NCBI GenBank assembly: GCA_030674475.1
Contig: JAUSCZ010000017.1
Span: forward strand, 1 to 46,263
Source of the DNA: Candidatus Omnitrophota bacterium
GTDB taxonomy: Bacteria; Omnitrophota; Gorgyraeia; Gygaellales; UBA12090
Length of the DNA: 46,263 nt
Direction: 5' to 3'
This document shows, in pieces, positions 26,112-34,226 of this stretch. Each line of letters begins with the position of its first letter. Within the stretch, counting starts at the first letter, position 1. The notes below the pieces were generated by a model that had not been told where the DNA came from, did no database searches, and saw only the letters and a list, made by a program, of their open reading frames with translations. Made by a program: the position numbers and the translations under genes.

Positions 26112-26870
26112 TTAATCCCACATCCGGCCATAATCCCAATTGCGGCCATCGCCAAAGAAAGATACTGCCCAGCTGTTTAAGGCATTAACCTCGGGATGCT
26201 TATCCAAATATTCAACCGCCTCCTCAACCATTACAAGCTTCCCGGGATAATATATCTCTTTGTACATTTTTCTAAAAAGCATTAAATCTTCCGGTAAATC
26301 TATAGTTAGTCTGATATCAGCTCTTCTTAATTTTTCTGGTGCTAGGGGTCTAAAAATTTTAAATTTATCTTGGTTATCAAAAATAAATTGACTGGCAGCA
26401 TGGTGTCTATGCTTATCGGTTCCCTCCCGGATTGAACGAATAAGCGCATCTTTCTTTATGATTTCCACCATTGTTCCGTCAGGCAGGCCTTTTGTGCTGG
26501 AATAATCGCAATCACCGTTTAAGTGGCTGTCTATCAATTCACTCAAATTTTCCTTATATATCAAAGGGTTTTCCGAAGTTACCCTGACTATCTGGTCTGC
26601 CTTAACACTCTCCGCGGCAGCGACTAGTCGTTCCGTAACATTATGCATATCTCCAAATACATAATCCACATTTTCTTCCTTAGACAAATCAACAAACACC
26701 TCATTCCCGCAGCCACTTGCTATGGCCAGGACAATAGCGTCGATTCTACCGCAAAACTTGAGCTGAAATATTAAATGCCCCAATATGGTTTTATCTTCAA
26801 TCATCTGTAACGGCTTCCCAAATAACCTTTGAGATTGAACTCTACATGCTATAGCCGCGCAGATTCTCAT
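26112..26870 (-). CDS. SpsF-like cytidylyltransferase
   Basis: A 252-residue nucleotidyltransferase similar to SpsF (spore-coat polysaccharide) and other CMP-ulosonate synthetase-like proteins. The N-terminal loop 'AAIACRVQSQRLFGKPLQ' corresponds to the family pattern QARMGSTRLPGK, keeping the two arginines, one serine and the GK. Further on are 'QIVRVTSENPLIY', 'DYSSTKGLPDGTMVEII' and 'DIRLTIDLPEDLMLFRKMY', all typical of SpsF. It probably activates the product of the NeuB-like enzyme encoded two genes upstream as a CMP-sugar. Its ATG overlaps the stop of a B12 radical SAM gene (ATGA), and it is followed by another. The intact NeuA at 16 kb is a different branch, so two activation enzymes coexist in the locus. 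Confidence 0.86.
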   Translation of the reverse strand: MRICAAIACRVQSQRLFGKPLQMIEDKTILGHLIFQLKFCGRIDAIVLAIASGCGNEVFVDLSKEENVDYVFGDMHNVTERLVAAAESVKADQIVRVTSENPLIYKENLSELIDSHLNGDCDYSSTKGLPDGTMVEIIKKDALIRSIREGTDKHRHHAASQFIFDNQDKFKIFRPLAPEKLRRADIRLTIDLPEDLMLFRKMYKEIYYPGKLVMVEEAVEYLDKHPEVNALNSWAVSFFGDGRNWDYGRMWD

Positions 26871-28393
26871 TTTTGCCCCCGGAATGCAAATATTCTCTCT
26901 TTTTCCATTCTTTCAATACGGCGATATATTCTTATTCGAAAATAAGAATATATTTTTCTGTCTAAAGGAAATAAAAAAAAGTAATATTTTGTTCTGAAAT
27001 ACGCTATTCTCTGGAAAAATCGGTTAATCATCTTATCAAATATATTATCCAACTGATGCTGATAAAGCCACACGCCTGAGGCCAAAGAATGATAATAACT
27101 GATTTTCATGGAAAATTTATAATCTTGGATCCACGGCCTATAGGCATCTACATATGTATATAAACTCACATTTCTCTCCTGTGCCCATTCTTCCAAATTA
27201 TCAGGCTCTTTCAGTTTTCCATCTTTTATCAACTGCAATGCTATCTTGCTTTTTGGATATGGGCGATAGGTTTGCACACCGCAAATAAAGGTACCAAACT
27301 TTCGATGCTCATTAATGAAATCCGCGGTTTTCCTTATATCTGCCTCTGTTTCCCCGGGGATACCGACAATAAAAGAGCAATCAGAAAATATACTGTGCCT
27401 GTTAAGATCTTTAATCGCCCGGTCAGCATCTTTAATTTCTATTCCCTTGTTAAGATAGGCAAGGGTTTTCTCTGATCCGGATTCTATTCCTAAAACAAGC
27501 TGCGCTAATCCCGACATCTTTAGAAGCTTAAGCAAGTTGTTATCTATAAAATCATCCCTAAAATAGTCTACGCGGCACTCAGCATCCCAGGTAAACTTTA
27601 ATCTTTTAGTGATAATTAATTCGCATATTTTCTTTACTCTCTCTTTTAAAACAAAAAAGTTATCATCAATTATTTTAAAATGATTAACCCCGTATCTTTT
27701 CGTCAAAGCTTCCAATTCATCCACAACCTTTTCGGCTGACTTTGCCCGGTAACGTTGATTATCCGTAACGACGTTTATGCAAAAATTACATTGTCCTGGA
27801 CATCCGCGGCTTGACTGATACGGTAACCAACGAATAGGATACGCGATTGACTCCTGGAATTTATCTGCCAATGGCCTAGAAATAAAATCATCCACCTCTC
27901 CAATCAGAGAATAATTCGGCAAAGGCAATTTATCTATGTTCAGATATGTTTGTGAAAAGATAATCTTAGCAGGTGGTTTATTTTTATTGTTTACCTGCTC
28001 CGCCAATGTCACTATCGCGGAATCTCCTTCGCCCGAAATCACGTAATCCACAAATCCGGAATGCGCGATTTGCTCAGGGAACAGGGTCGCATGCCAGCCG
28101 CCCCATACGATTGGGATAGTGGTTATTTGTTTTATATGCTTGGAAATTTTTATGGCATCCGCGACCTCTGTAGTTAAAACAGTTATTCCCACAAGTACAA
28201 CATCTTCGCTTAATCTTTTTTCTATCTCCTCTAAATAATTATCGTAATTAGAGGCATTAAATATCTCTACATCATAACCGGCATTTTCCAGGCTGGTCCC
28301 AATTAAGATTAATGAAAGGGGCGGGTAATTATTAATTGATAAAAAATTTCTTGGTCTTATTAATAATATTTTACGGTTTCTGGTTTCTTTCAC
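26867..28393 (-). CDS. B12-binding domain radical SAM protein
   Basis: A 508-residue protein with an N-terminal cobalamin-binding Rossmann domain ('VGITVLTTEVADAIKI', 'IPIVWGGWHATLFPE', 'ISGEGDSAIV') and a radical SAM barrel with cluster ligands C198, C202 and C205 ('SSRGCPGQCNFC'). Then come 'HFKIIDDNFFVL' and 'LVLGIESGSEKTL'. The C-terminal 100 residues are aromatic and basic ('RTKYYFFLFPLDRKIY'), possibly touching the membrane. The start is GTG 28393, three bases after the NeuB-like gene's stop. It lies between NeuB-like and SpsF-like genes, so it may modify the ulosonic acid before CMP activation; this is inference from position only. Confidence 0.93.
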   Translation of the reverse strand: MKETRNRKILLIRPRNFLSINNYPPLSLILIGTSLENAGYDVEIFNASNYDNYLEEIEKRLSEDVVLVGITVLTTEVADAIKISKHIKQITTIPIVWGGWHATLFPEQIAHSGFVDYVISGEGDSAIVTLAEQVNNKNKPPAKIIFSQTYLNIDKLPLPNYSLIGEVDDFISRPLADKFQESIAYPIRWLPYQSSRGCPGQCNFCINVVTDNQRYRAKSAEKVVDELEALTKRYGVNHFKIIDDNFFVLKERVKKICELIITKRLKFTWDAECRVDYFRDDFIDNNLLKLLKMSGLAQLVLGIESGSEKTLAYLNKGIEIKDADRAIKDLNRHSIFSDCSFIVGIPGETEADIRKTADFINEHRKFGTFICGVQTYRPYPKSKIALQLIKDGKLKEPDNLEEWAQERNVSLYTYVDAYRPWIQDYKFSMKISYYHSLASGVWLYQHQLDNIFDKMINRFFQRIAYFRTKYYFFLFPLDRKIYSYFRIRIYRRIERMEKERIFAFRGQK

Positions 28394-28396
28394 TTT

Positions 28397-29233
28397 CTAG
28401 ATAAATCTATTCCTGATAAAATGCTTTATTTTACTTTCGTTTAATGCCGGCTCTTTCTTTTTCGCGCCTAAAAGAACCCCTACCCTTCTAATTTTGCTAA
28501 CCATATCCTTTAATTCTTCCGGATCAGCCGATAGTATATGGTCTGTTCCTTCTTTTGCATCCTTATCAAGAGTAAAGTGCTTCTCTATAACTCTTGCCCC
28601 TAAACCAACCGCTAGAATAGATGCTAAATATCCAATAGTATGGTCAGAATAGCCTATATCATAACCTATAAACTTTTTCTGCATAAAATTAATAGCTAAA
28701 AGATTAGCTTCTTCATCTTTACACGGGTATTGCGATACGCAATGCAAAAGGTATATCTTCTTAATTTTCTTTAAGTGCGCGAGGGCTGCTCTTATTTCTC
28801 TTGTCGTTGCCATACCAGTTGATAAAAATATAGTCTGAATGCCAGTACAGTTTAAATAATCCAATACGGGAAAGTTGAGCAACATTCCGGAAGCAACCTT
28901 CATATACTTTAGGCCCAACGTTTCCCTAAGGAATCTAGCCCTTTCCAGGCTAAAAGGCGAACTCAAGAATCCAACATTATGTTTCTGCGCATATTCCTTA
29001 AGCATAAAATGGGCGGCATCGGATAGACAAATTCTTTTAAACCATTTGTATTCTGGATCATTTATTCTAAAATTCTGCGGCTTGTAAGACTGAAATTTAA
29101 CATAATCAACTCCGGCACCAGCTGCCTGTCTGATTAGTGTTCTAGCAATATTCATATCCCCAATATGATTTTCTCCGATTTCCGCAATGATAATAACCCG
29201 ATTATCCGCCTTTTTACAGTTTTTATGACCCAT
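28397..29233 (-). CDS. neuB: NeuB-like ulosonic acid synthase lacking the SAF domain
   Basis: A 278-residue TIM-barrel enzyme of the NeuB/SpsE family, which condenses PEP with an N-acylated hexosamine to form a nonulosonic acid. Motifs include 'IIAEIGENHIGD' (14-25), 'DYVKFQSYKP', 'FLSSPFSLERARFL', 'MKVASGML', 'STGMATTREI', 'LHCVSQYPC', 'GYSDHTIG' and 'VIEKHFTLD'. Typical NeuB proteins run to about 340 residues because of a C-terminal SAF (antifreeze-like) domain that closes the partner subunit's active site. Here the protein ends about 30 residues after the barrel ('KIKHFIRNRFI') and that domain is absent. The stop is real and the next gene begins three bases later. The ATG overlaps the GT2 gene by 11 bases. 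An altered acceptor is likely. Confidence 0.9.
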   Translation of the reverse strand: MGHKNCKKADNRVIIIAEIGENHIGDMNIARTLIRQAAGAGVDYVKFQSYKPQNFRINDPEYKWFKRICLSDAAHFMLKEYAQKHNVGFLSSPFSLERARFLRETLGLKYMKVASGMLLNFPVLDYLNCTGIQTIFLSTGMATTREIRAALAHLKKIKKIYLLHCVSQYPCKDEEANLLAINFMQKKFIGYDIGYSDHTIGYLASILAVGLGARVIEKHFTLDKDAKEGTDHILSADPEELKDMVSKIRRVGVLLGAKKKEPALNESKIKHFIRNRFI

Positions 29234-29948
29234 AATAACTAAGGATATTTTCGTAGTTTCCGTACTTTTTCAATATCCTGCTTCCCCATTTTCTTTTCAA
29301 ACTCTCAATACCTGCCTTGTTTTTATTATAATCATTGGTCATGCTTGCGTGACCGCGGCGATAATAATAAATGCGGCAGTTTGAGGTTTTATGCTTACAT
29401 CCATCTTCCAATAGCCTGACATAAAGATCGTATTCTTCCCAATATTCATGACAGTACCCGCCGGATTTCTTAGCCGCTTCTGTACTAAACACGGTTGCCG
29501 AGGCAATCCAGGTGTATATATCGTCAGAGATATTGACTTCCTGTAAATAATCATTCCGCTTATCCCATCTTCCGAAAATAATAAAATCCATACATTTAGA
29601 GGAGCTCAACTCTTCTGATATCTTCTCTAGGGCATCGCAGGATAAGTAATCATCACTATCAAGACGCATAAAGTAAGGCGTATCAATAATACCTAAAGCC
29701 ATATTGCAACAATTTACAACGCCATTATTTTCTTTATTGTTTATCAGAGTAACGTTATCTAAAATGGAAAAATTCGATCTTAGTATTTGGACTGAATTAT
29801 CCGTGGAGGCGTCATCTATAAATAGCACCTGATATGGTAAAGCTGAGAAACTTTGTTTACTTATCGAGTCTAAACATTCTTTTAAATATTTACCGCCATT
29901 ATAACAACATATAACAATTGTTAAAATTTTATCTTTTTTAACATACAT
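29223..29948 (-). CDS. Family 2 glycosyltransferase
   Basis: A 241-residue GT2 enzyme comprising only the GT-A catalytic domain. It begins 'ILTIVICCYNGGKYLKECLDS' in sense if not exact spacing, has 'VLFIDDASTDNS' (41-52) and the metal-binding DSDD at 97-100 ('RLDSDDYL'), and ends with 'HEYWEEYDLYVRLLEDG', the region with the catalytic base. There is no membrane helix. Its stop overlaps the NeuB-like start by 11 bases, and it follows the epimerase gene by 19 bases. It may use the CMP- or UDP-sugar made by the surrounding module. Donor and linkage cannot be inferred. Confidence 0.87.
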   Translation of the reverse strand: MYVKKDKILTIVICCYNGGKYLKECLDSISKQSFSALPYQVLFIDDASTDNSVQILRSNFSILDNVTLINNKENNGVVNCCNMALGIIDTPYFMRLDSDDYLSCDALEKISEELSSSKCMDFIIFGRWDKRNDYLQEVNISDDIYTWIASATVFSTEAAKKSGGYCHEYWEEYDLYVRLLEDGCKHKTSNCRIYYYRRGHASMTNDYNKNKAGIESLKRKWGSRILKKYGNYENILSYYGS

Positions 29949-29967
29949 TTATGCCCTTATTAATTGC

Positions 29968-30918
29968 TTAATGTTTTATTACATCGTCAATTTTCTCCCA
30001 GTCTAACTTGCGCTTTTGCTCCCTTTCCTTGTACCAGTCTATATAACGCCGCATTCCTTCTTTGAAAGTTATCCTAGGTTCCCACCCAAGCTCTTTCTTC
30101 GCAAGTTCGCTGGAAACATTTTTTCCGGAAAAATCCCCTGGCCGCGCAGCCGCGCACTCTATCTTTATATTTCCCAATAAATCCCTAATAGTTTCCGCAA
30201 CCTGTTTTATTGTAATTCGTTCTTTACCGTCTAAGTTATAAATCTTATTTTTTGCGATTGACTGTAATGCGAGCACATTTCCCTCCGCAAGATCTTCGAC
30301 ATAGATAAATTTTCTGAACTGAGAACCATCTCCCGCGATAGTTATTGACTCCCCACTCAATGCCTTTCTAACAAAAGTAGGTATCACCGCGCCGTCCCTT
30401 GCGCGCGGGCCATACGGAATTCCATATCGCAAGATTGTAGTCTCTAAACCATATAACTTACTATAGGATTGGCAGTAATATTCGCCTGTCAATTTAGTCG
30501 CGGTATAAAGATGCGTTGGGGCGTGAAGAGGTGTTGTTTCATCCACATTATCGCAATCCGCTTCGCTATAAACCCAGGTTGTGCTCCCATAGATAACTCT
30601 TTTTACGCCTGCTCGCCGAGCCGATTCTAAAACATTGATTACCCCCCTCACGTTAATTGCCTCAGCATAGTGAGGCTCGTCATACACGTCTTTCACGTCA
30701 GCAACAGCCGCAAGATGCATTACAGCATCTACCCCGCAGGAAGCAAATAATAATGCATTGAAATCTAAAATACTGCCCTGATAATATTCTATATTCTCCT
30801 CTTGCCTAAAGGCAGGCATCATGGCATCAAAGATTCTAACTCTCACTCCCCGTTCTCTCAATTTATCTACGATATGTGATCCAATAAAACCACTTCCTCC
30901 GGTAATTAGCACTTTCAC
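29968..30918 (-). CDS. NAD-dependent nucleotide-sugar epimerase/dehydratase (SDR)
   Basis: A 316-residue extended short-chain dehydrogenase. The start is GTG 30918, preceded by AGGAGGT, so the protein begins directly with the Rossmann strand 'KVLITGGSGFIGSH'. An ATG at 30972 is in frame but lies inside the upstream aminotransferase gene and would add an 18-residue tail with no family counterpart. Later motifs are 'AVMHLAAVADV', 'YGSTTWVYSE', the catalytic Tyr/Lys in 'HLYTATKLTGEYY', 'RYGIPYGPRARDGAVI' and 'FIYVEDLAEG'. It would epimerise or dehydrate a UDP- or GDP-sugar using bound NAD. With the DegT aminotransferase upstream and NeuB downstream it could make the amino-sugar precursor of a nonulosonic acid. 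Confidence 0.9.
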   Translation of the reverse strand: MKVLITGGSGFIGSHIVDKLRERGVRVRIFDAMMPAFRQEENIEYYQGSILDFNALLFASCGVDAVMHLAAVADVKDVYDEPHYAEAINVRGVINVLESARRAGVKRVIYGSTTWVYSEADCDNVDETTPLHAPTHLYTATKLTGEYYCQSYSKLYGLETTILRYGIPYGPRARDGAVIPTFVRKALSGESITIAGDGSQFRKFIYVEDLAEGNVLALQSIAKNKIYNLDGKERITIKQVAETIRDLLGNIKIECAAARPGDFSGKNVSSELAKKELGWEPRITFKEGMRRYIDWYKEREQKRKLDWEKIDDVIKH

Positions 30919-30925
30919 TTTTTTG

Positions 30926-30932
30926 ACCTCCT
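30926..30932 (-). promoter_or_regulatory. Shine-Dalgarno site deciding a GTG start
   Basis: AGGAGGT lies seven bases upstream of the GTG at 30918 and settles the start of the SDR epimerase. It sits in the last bases before the gene, just after the aminotransferase stop at 30944. Confidence 0.8.
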
Positions 30933-30943
30933 TAATTTTTATA

Positions 30944-31912
30944 TTATTCTCCCTTATAATATAAAGGCGCACACCAATGATTTTTAGTTATCCAGTCTGT
31001 GTTTGGCAATCTATAATCCTTCTCCATTATTTTATGACATGGAATATCATATACTTTACCAGTTGAATTTTCTATGGGGTCAAAAACTATATATTTATAA
31101 TAACCCGAAACCATACCCTCGGGAAATTTAATCCGGTTAGAAAACTTATTGTCCAAATGTTTTCTTGCGTATTCATTTTTCCATGCCACAATATCATCTA
31201 ATCTATCTACCTGAACACATCCAAGCGCTGCGGTAAATTCACTCATACGAAAATTTAGCCCCTGTATTTTATAATCAAATTTACCGTAATTCCTGTATTG
31301 TTTGGCATACTCAGCCAAATCTCTATTTTTTGTGGCCAACATTCCACCCTCCCCAGTAGAAATAGTCTTAGTCGCATAAAAAGAATATACGCCCACCTCT
31401 GACCAGGAACCGGTTTTTTTAGAATTCCAAGATGCTCCATGCGCGTGAGCGCAATCTTCCAACAATATAATATTATTCTCTCTGCACAACCTGGAGATTT
31501 CTTCAATTTGAAAAGCTATATGGCCGCCGATATGCACAACCCAAACTGCAGCCGGTTTATATATCATGATTTTTTCCTTTAAATCATCTAAATTCATGCT
31601 TAAGTCAAACTTATTGCAATCAACAAACTCCACATTGCCGCCGGCTTTCATAACACTTAACGGAGTCGCCATGAATGTGTTGGAAGGACATAAAACTACC
31701 TTGTTCTTTATATTAAAAAACTCCAGTGCCGCAAGCGCTGCTGTGCTCCAGCTAGAGAATGCAACAGCATATAATTTATTATATACTGACCATTTCTCTT
31801 CAAAAAGATTGGTAAATTTTCCTTCTGTCCATTTATGCGCGGATATAATTTCATCCCAATGCTCATACAACCTTTTAACATCTGACTTTTCGAATCCAAT
31901 TGTAAATTTCAT
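30944..31912 (-). CDS. DegT/DnrJ/EryC1/StrS family aminotransferase
   Basis: A 322-residue PLP-dependent sugar aminotransferase. Landmarks are 'FSSWSTAALAALE' (52-64, phosphate-binding region), 'VVLCPSNTFMAT' (72-83), 'LLEDCAHAHGA' with Asp153, and the Schiff-base lysine K182 in 'YSFYATKTISTGEGG'. It would convert a keto-sugar nucleotide to an amino sugar with glutamate as donor. It is about 40-50 residues shorter than usual for the family because the C-terminal part is condensed ('TKNHWCAPLYYKGE'). Upstream lies an 80-base gap with a 19-codon ORF whose TGA overlaps this ATG. The downstream SDR gene starts 25 bases later. A second aminotransferase of the family is at 39772-40875 but is not closely similar. 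Confidence 0.9.
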   Translation of the reverse strand: MKFTIGFEKSDVKRLYEHWDEIISAHKWTEGKFTNLFEEKWSVYNKLYAVAFSSWSTAALAALEFFNIKNKVVLCPSNTFMATPLSVMKAGGNVEFVDCNKFDLSMNLDDLKEKIMIYKPAAVWVVHIGGHIAFQIEEISRLCRENNIILLEDCAHAHGASWNSKKTGSWSEVGVYSFYATKTISTGEGGMLATKNRDLAEYAKQYRNYGKFDYKIQGLNFRMSEFTAALGCVQVDRLDDIVAWKNEYARKHLDNKFSNRIKFPEGMVSGYYKYIVFDPIENSTGKVYDIPCHKIMEKDYRLPNTDWITKNHWCAPLYYKGE

Positions 31913-31968
31913 TTTGCTCTTTTATAAAACAACTTTTCTGAAAGACTTAATATATTTAAAGTAAACAT
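31909..31968 (-). CDS. Possible 19-residue upstream ORF coupled to the aminotransferase
   Basis: An ATG at 31968 opens a 19-codon frame (starting Met-Phe-Thr-Leu-Asn) that ends in a TGA overlapping the aminotransferase ATG as ATGA. The aminotransferase itself has only a weak ribosome-binding site (AAGAG, short spacing). The small frame could be a leader whose translation delivers ribosomes to the aminotransferase, or simply chance. GGAAG lies eight bases before its ATG. No family is recognisable and the peptide is too short to judge by content. Confidence 0.2.
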   Translation of the reverse strand: MFTLNILSLSEKLFYKRAK

Positions 31969-31992
31969 CCTTAGTTCTTCCGGTTTGTTTAA

Positions 31993-32763
31993 TTACTGTT
32001 TTTCTTTAGCGTCAACTGAATATTTTATTCTGTTTATCAGGTAAGCAAACAGGCGCCTCAGAGGAGATTGAATGGCTGACCTGGAAAACTCAAAGTTTTT
32101 ATAATTGATCGAATCCAAATTAGTTAAATATTCGGCATAATTATCCACAGCAATACCTTCCTCTTTCATGCCTATAGCACGGGAATCTCCTCCTAACATT
32201 TCTTTAACCGTAGCTATATACCCATTTCTATTTTTAAAATAAACTCCATTATAGGCATCAAATACGGCCCAGCCACTTCTCAACTTAACGAAAGAAAACA
32301 ACTTCTTTTCGGTTTTATCTCTGTTATATACACTGTTAAAAAAAGCGTCCATTCCTGAATAATTACATAAGGTGGCAAAAACATCCTGGTATTGATCGTT
32401 AGTCCCATATCTTCTTACTATAACATGCCAAATATGATCATCTATTACTGGGAAATCTTCAGGGACCCTCTTTATATTATTATATGTCCATCCCAGTATC
32501 TTTAATATTTTCTCTTCATCACCACCAGCGCCCTTGATTATATCTTTCGCTAATTGTTTATAATTATAGTGCCTATCAAAGAAATCCAAAACTTTTAGAT
32601 ACAAAGGCAACTTAATAACACGAACCTCATAATTAATCCCTTGCTGATAACTAACATTTATATTAAGAAACAAAATAAAAGACGCGGCTAAGAAACCTAT
32701 TATTGCAAAGGTGAGGACTTTTCTTCTTATCCACCCAGAATTAATCAGCGAATTCTTAACCAA
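31993..32763 (-). CDS. Membrane-anchored degenerate transglutaminase-like protein
   Basis: A 256-residue protein with one N-terminal membrane segment ('VLTFAIIGFLAASFILFL', about 16-33) and a presumably extracytoplasmic domain. The middle resembles a transglutaminase-like core: 'ILKILGWTYNNIKRVP', then 'RRYGTNDQYQDVFATLCNYSGMDAFFNSV', where relatives have a catalytic Cys in a G-x-C context, and 'FSFVKLRSGWAVFDAYNG', where relatives have His and Asp. Here the Cys and His positions look replaced and only the Asp is kept, so it is probably not an active cysteine enzyme. The TTG start has GGAGGGGAGGGG eight bases upstream. It follows two GT39-like membrane proteins and may be a binding or scaffold partner for glycan assembly. 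The family call is tentative. Confidence 0.6.
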   Translation of the reverse strand: MVKNSLINSGWIRRKVLTFAIIGFLAASFILFLNINVSYQQGINYEVRVIKLPLYLKVLDFFDRHYNYKQLAKDIIKGAGGDEEKILKILGWTYNNIKRVPEDFPVIDDHIWHVIVRRYGTNDQYQDVFATLCNYSGMDAFFNSVYNRDKTEKKLFSFVKLRSGWAVFDAYNGVYFKNRNGYIATVKEMLGGDSRAIGMKEEGIAVDNYAEYLTNLDSINYKNFEFSRSAIQSPLRRLFAYLINRIKYSVDAKEKQ

Positions 32764-32771
32764 GATTAATA

Positions 32772-32783
32772 CCCCTCCCCTCC
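32772..32783 (-). promoter_or_regulatory. Purine-rich ribosome-binding site deciding a TTG start
   Basis: GGAGGGGAGGGG lies eight bases upstream of TTG 32763 and has two overlapping Shine-Dalgarno cores. No ATG or GTG occurs in a suitable place, so this site is the reason to accept TTG as the start of the transglutaminase-like gene. Confidence 0.65.
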
Positions 32784-32791
32784 GCGATAAC

Positions 32792-34219
32792 TTAAACGTT
32801 AAAAATTACCTTATCTTGTGTTTTATAATCTTTTTGCGCATCAATACGCGCGTTATTATTTAACACTTCACTACATTGTTCTGTCCGGCCAAAAGCATTG
32901 ATTAAACCTACGGAAGAAAACATTAAAATAAGTGGCGTTATGATATCCCTAAATCTAAATGTGGTCCCAATGTTACCTCCCATCACAGCCAAAGCAGATA
33001 CGATTATAAAAAAATAGCTTATAAAAATCATGCTTTCCTTCGCTTTGTATCTTACTAATATTCCTATACCGCTGAAAGCAAAAAATAACAAACCATACCA
33101 TAGAACCATTTGAAATAAGCCAAGAAGCATAGGCTTGCTTTGAAACCGCCAAGGAAACGGCTCTAACATCATATGAATCCAACCATTGCCTAACATTTGC
33201 AAAAATACCGCATTGCTAATATTTAGCTTATAAAGTTGTTCATCGGGCAATAATTGATAACAAATGCCCCCTTCTGAAAGAGCACCCCTATGCTGAGTAA
33301 GCGATTTTCTCTTTATGTCTTCAACAACCATGCTCATTTTATCTCTATTCAGAGATATAATGAGAAATAAGGCCATAAAAATAATCAATAAATTAAATAC
33401 TCTCTTTTTTGTGTATAAATTGAGAAGGAGAAGAAATAAAGAATCAAATAAGACCACTACTACAGTAATGTAAAGAAATTCCTTATAACCACTACGAATA
33501 AAAAACTGAGAAGCCATGGCTAAAACAATTGTTATGAAATGATAGAATTTTCTAGTGGCTTTAAACTGATGAATTGACCAAAACATAAGATAAATACTAA
33601 AAATAAAACTTGACTCCTTAAGGTTAGTAATTGACCATAAAAATAGCGAAGGGAAGAAAGCCGTAATTATTGCCGCCAACTGACCGGCCTTTTTACCAAA
33701 CATTGATTTAGTGATATAATAAATCAATATGCTGGTCACGGATGCGAGAAAACAATTAATAAACCGCGAAGATACCGGACTATAACCAAACAACATAAAG
33801 TAAAAAGCTAATACATATATAAAACCACTAAACCCATAACTATTCCTTACCACAGCATTGATTGTATACGCGCTAAGCGGCATACCAAGCCAATGCATAT
33901 TAGTAAACAAACCGCGTAAGGTATAATAGCCGCTGTCGTCAATAATGTAAGGCGTGCCATAATCTGGGCAGCTACGCCATGCATAATTTAGAATATTGTT
34001 GTTAAAAATAGCCCAGCCCATAGTTATTAGAACAAAAAATATCCTGGCTCCCAATCCCAGCATAAAGATAGTCTTAATAAACCCGCGCTCTTTCTCATCG
34101 CTAATTTTATTTATCAATAAAATTATTATAATTGCCAAAAATATAAAAGCTAAACTCCCCGGTGAAAAAAACAATAAAACGCCCAAAGCAAATCCCAGAA
34201 AAACTGCTGTAGTGACCAT
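32792..34219 (-). CDS. GT39/PMT-like polytopic membrane glycosyltransferase
   Basis: A 475-residue membrane protein with about ten hydrophobic segments. The first extracytoplasmic loop carries 'YIIDDSGYYTLRG', the position where GT39/ArnT-type enzymes have the acidic metal-binding motif. Later features are 'LFGYSPVSSRFINC' and 'ITAFFPSLFLWSITNLKESSF', typical of this superfamily. These enzymes use polyprenyl-phosphate sugars as donors on the outer face of the membrane. A second such gene precedes it by 7 bases, and a DPM1-like synthase that could make the lipid-linked donor lies three genes further upstream. The charged tail ('CSEVLNNNARIDAQKDYK') is probably cytoplasmic. An O-antigen polymerase-like role is an alternative reading. 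Confidence 0.75.
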   Translation of the reverse strand: MVTTAVFLGFALGVLLFFSPGSLAFIFLAIIIILLINKISDEKERGFIKTIFMLGLGARIFFVLITMGWAIFNNNILNYAWRSCPDYGTPYIIDDSGYYTLRGLFTNMHWLGMPLSAYTINAVVRNSYGFSGFIYVLAFYFMLFGYSPVSSRFINCFLASVTSILIYYITKSMFGKKAGQLAAIITAFFPSLFLWSITNLKESSFIFSIYLMFWSIHQFKATRKFYHFITIVLAMASQFFIRSGYKEFLYITVVVVLFDSLFLLLLNLYTKKRVFNLLIIFMALFLIISLNRDKMSMVVEDIKRKSLTQHRGALSEGGICYQLLPDEQLYKLNISNAVFLQMLGNGWIHMMLEPFPWRFQSKPMLLGLFQMVLWYGLLFFAFSGIGILVRYKAKESMIFISYFFIIVSALAVMGGNIGTTFRFRDIITPLILMFSSVGLINAFGRTEQCSEVLNNNARIDAQKDYKTQDKVIFNV

Positions 34220-34226
34220 TGCCTTA

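Noticed and set aside
26108-26155. Sixteen-residue N-terminal extension of the B12 radical SAM protein
   Set aside because: It overlaps the SpsF-like gene and is an Ala/Gly/Met-rich stretch with no family counterpart. ATG 26107 follows the stop by four bases.
31566-31964. 132-codon plus-strand ORF
   Set aside because: It lies opposite the DegT aminotransferase, which has all PLP motifs. The plus-strand product is low-complexity, with no recognisable domain.
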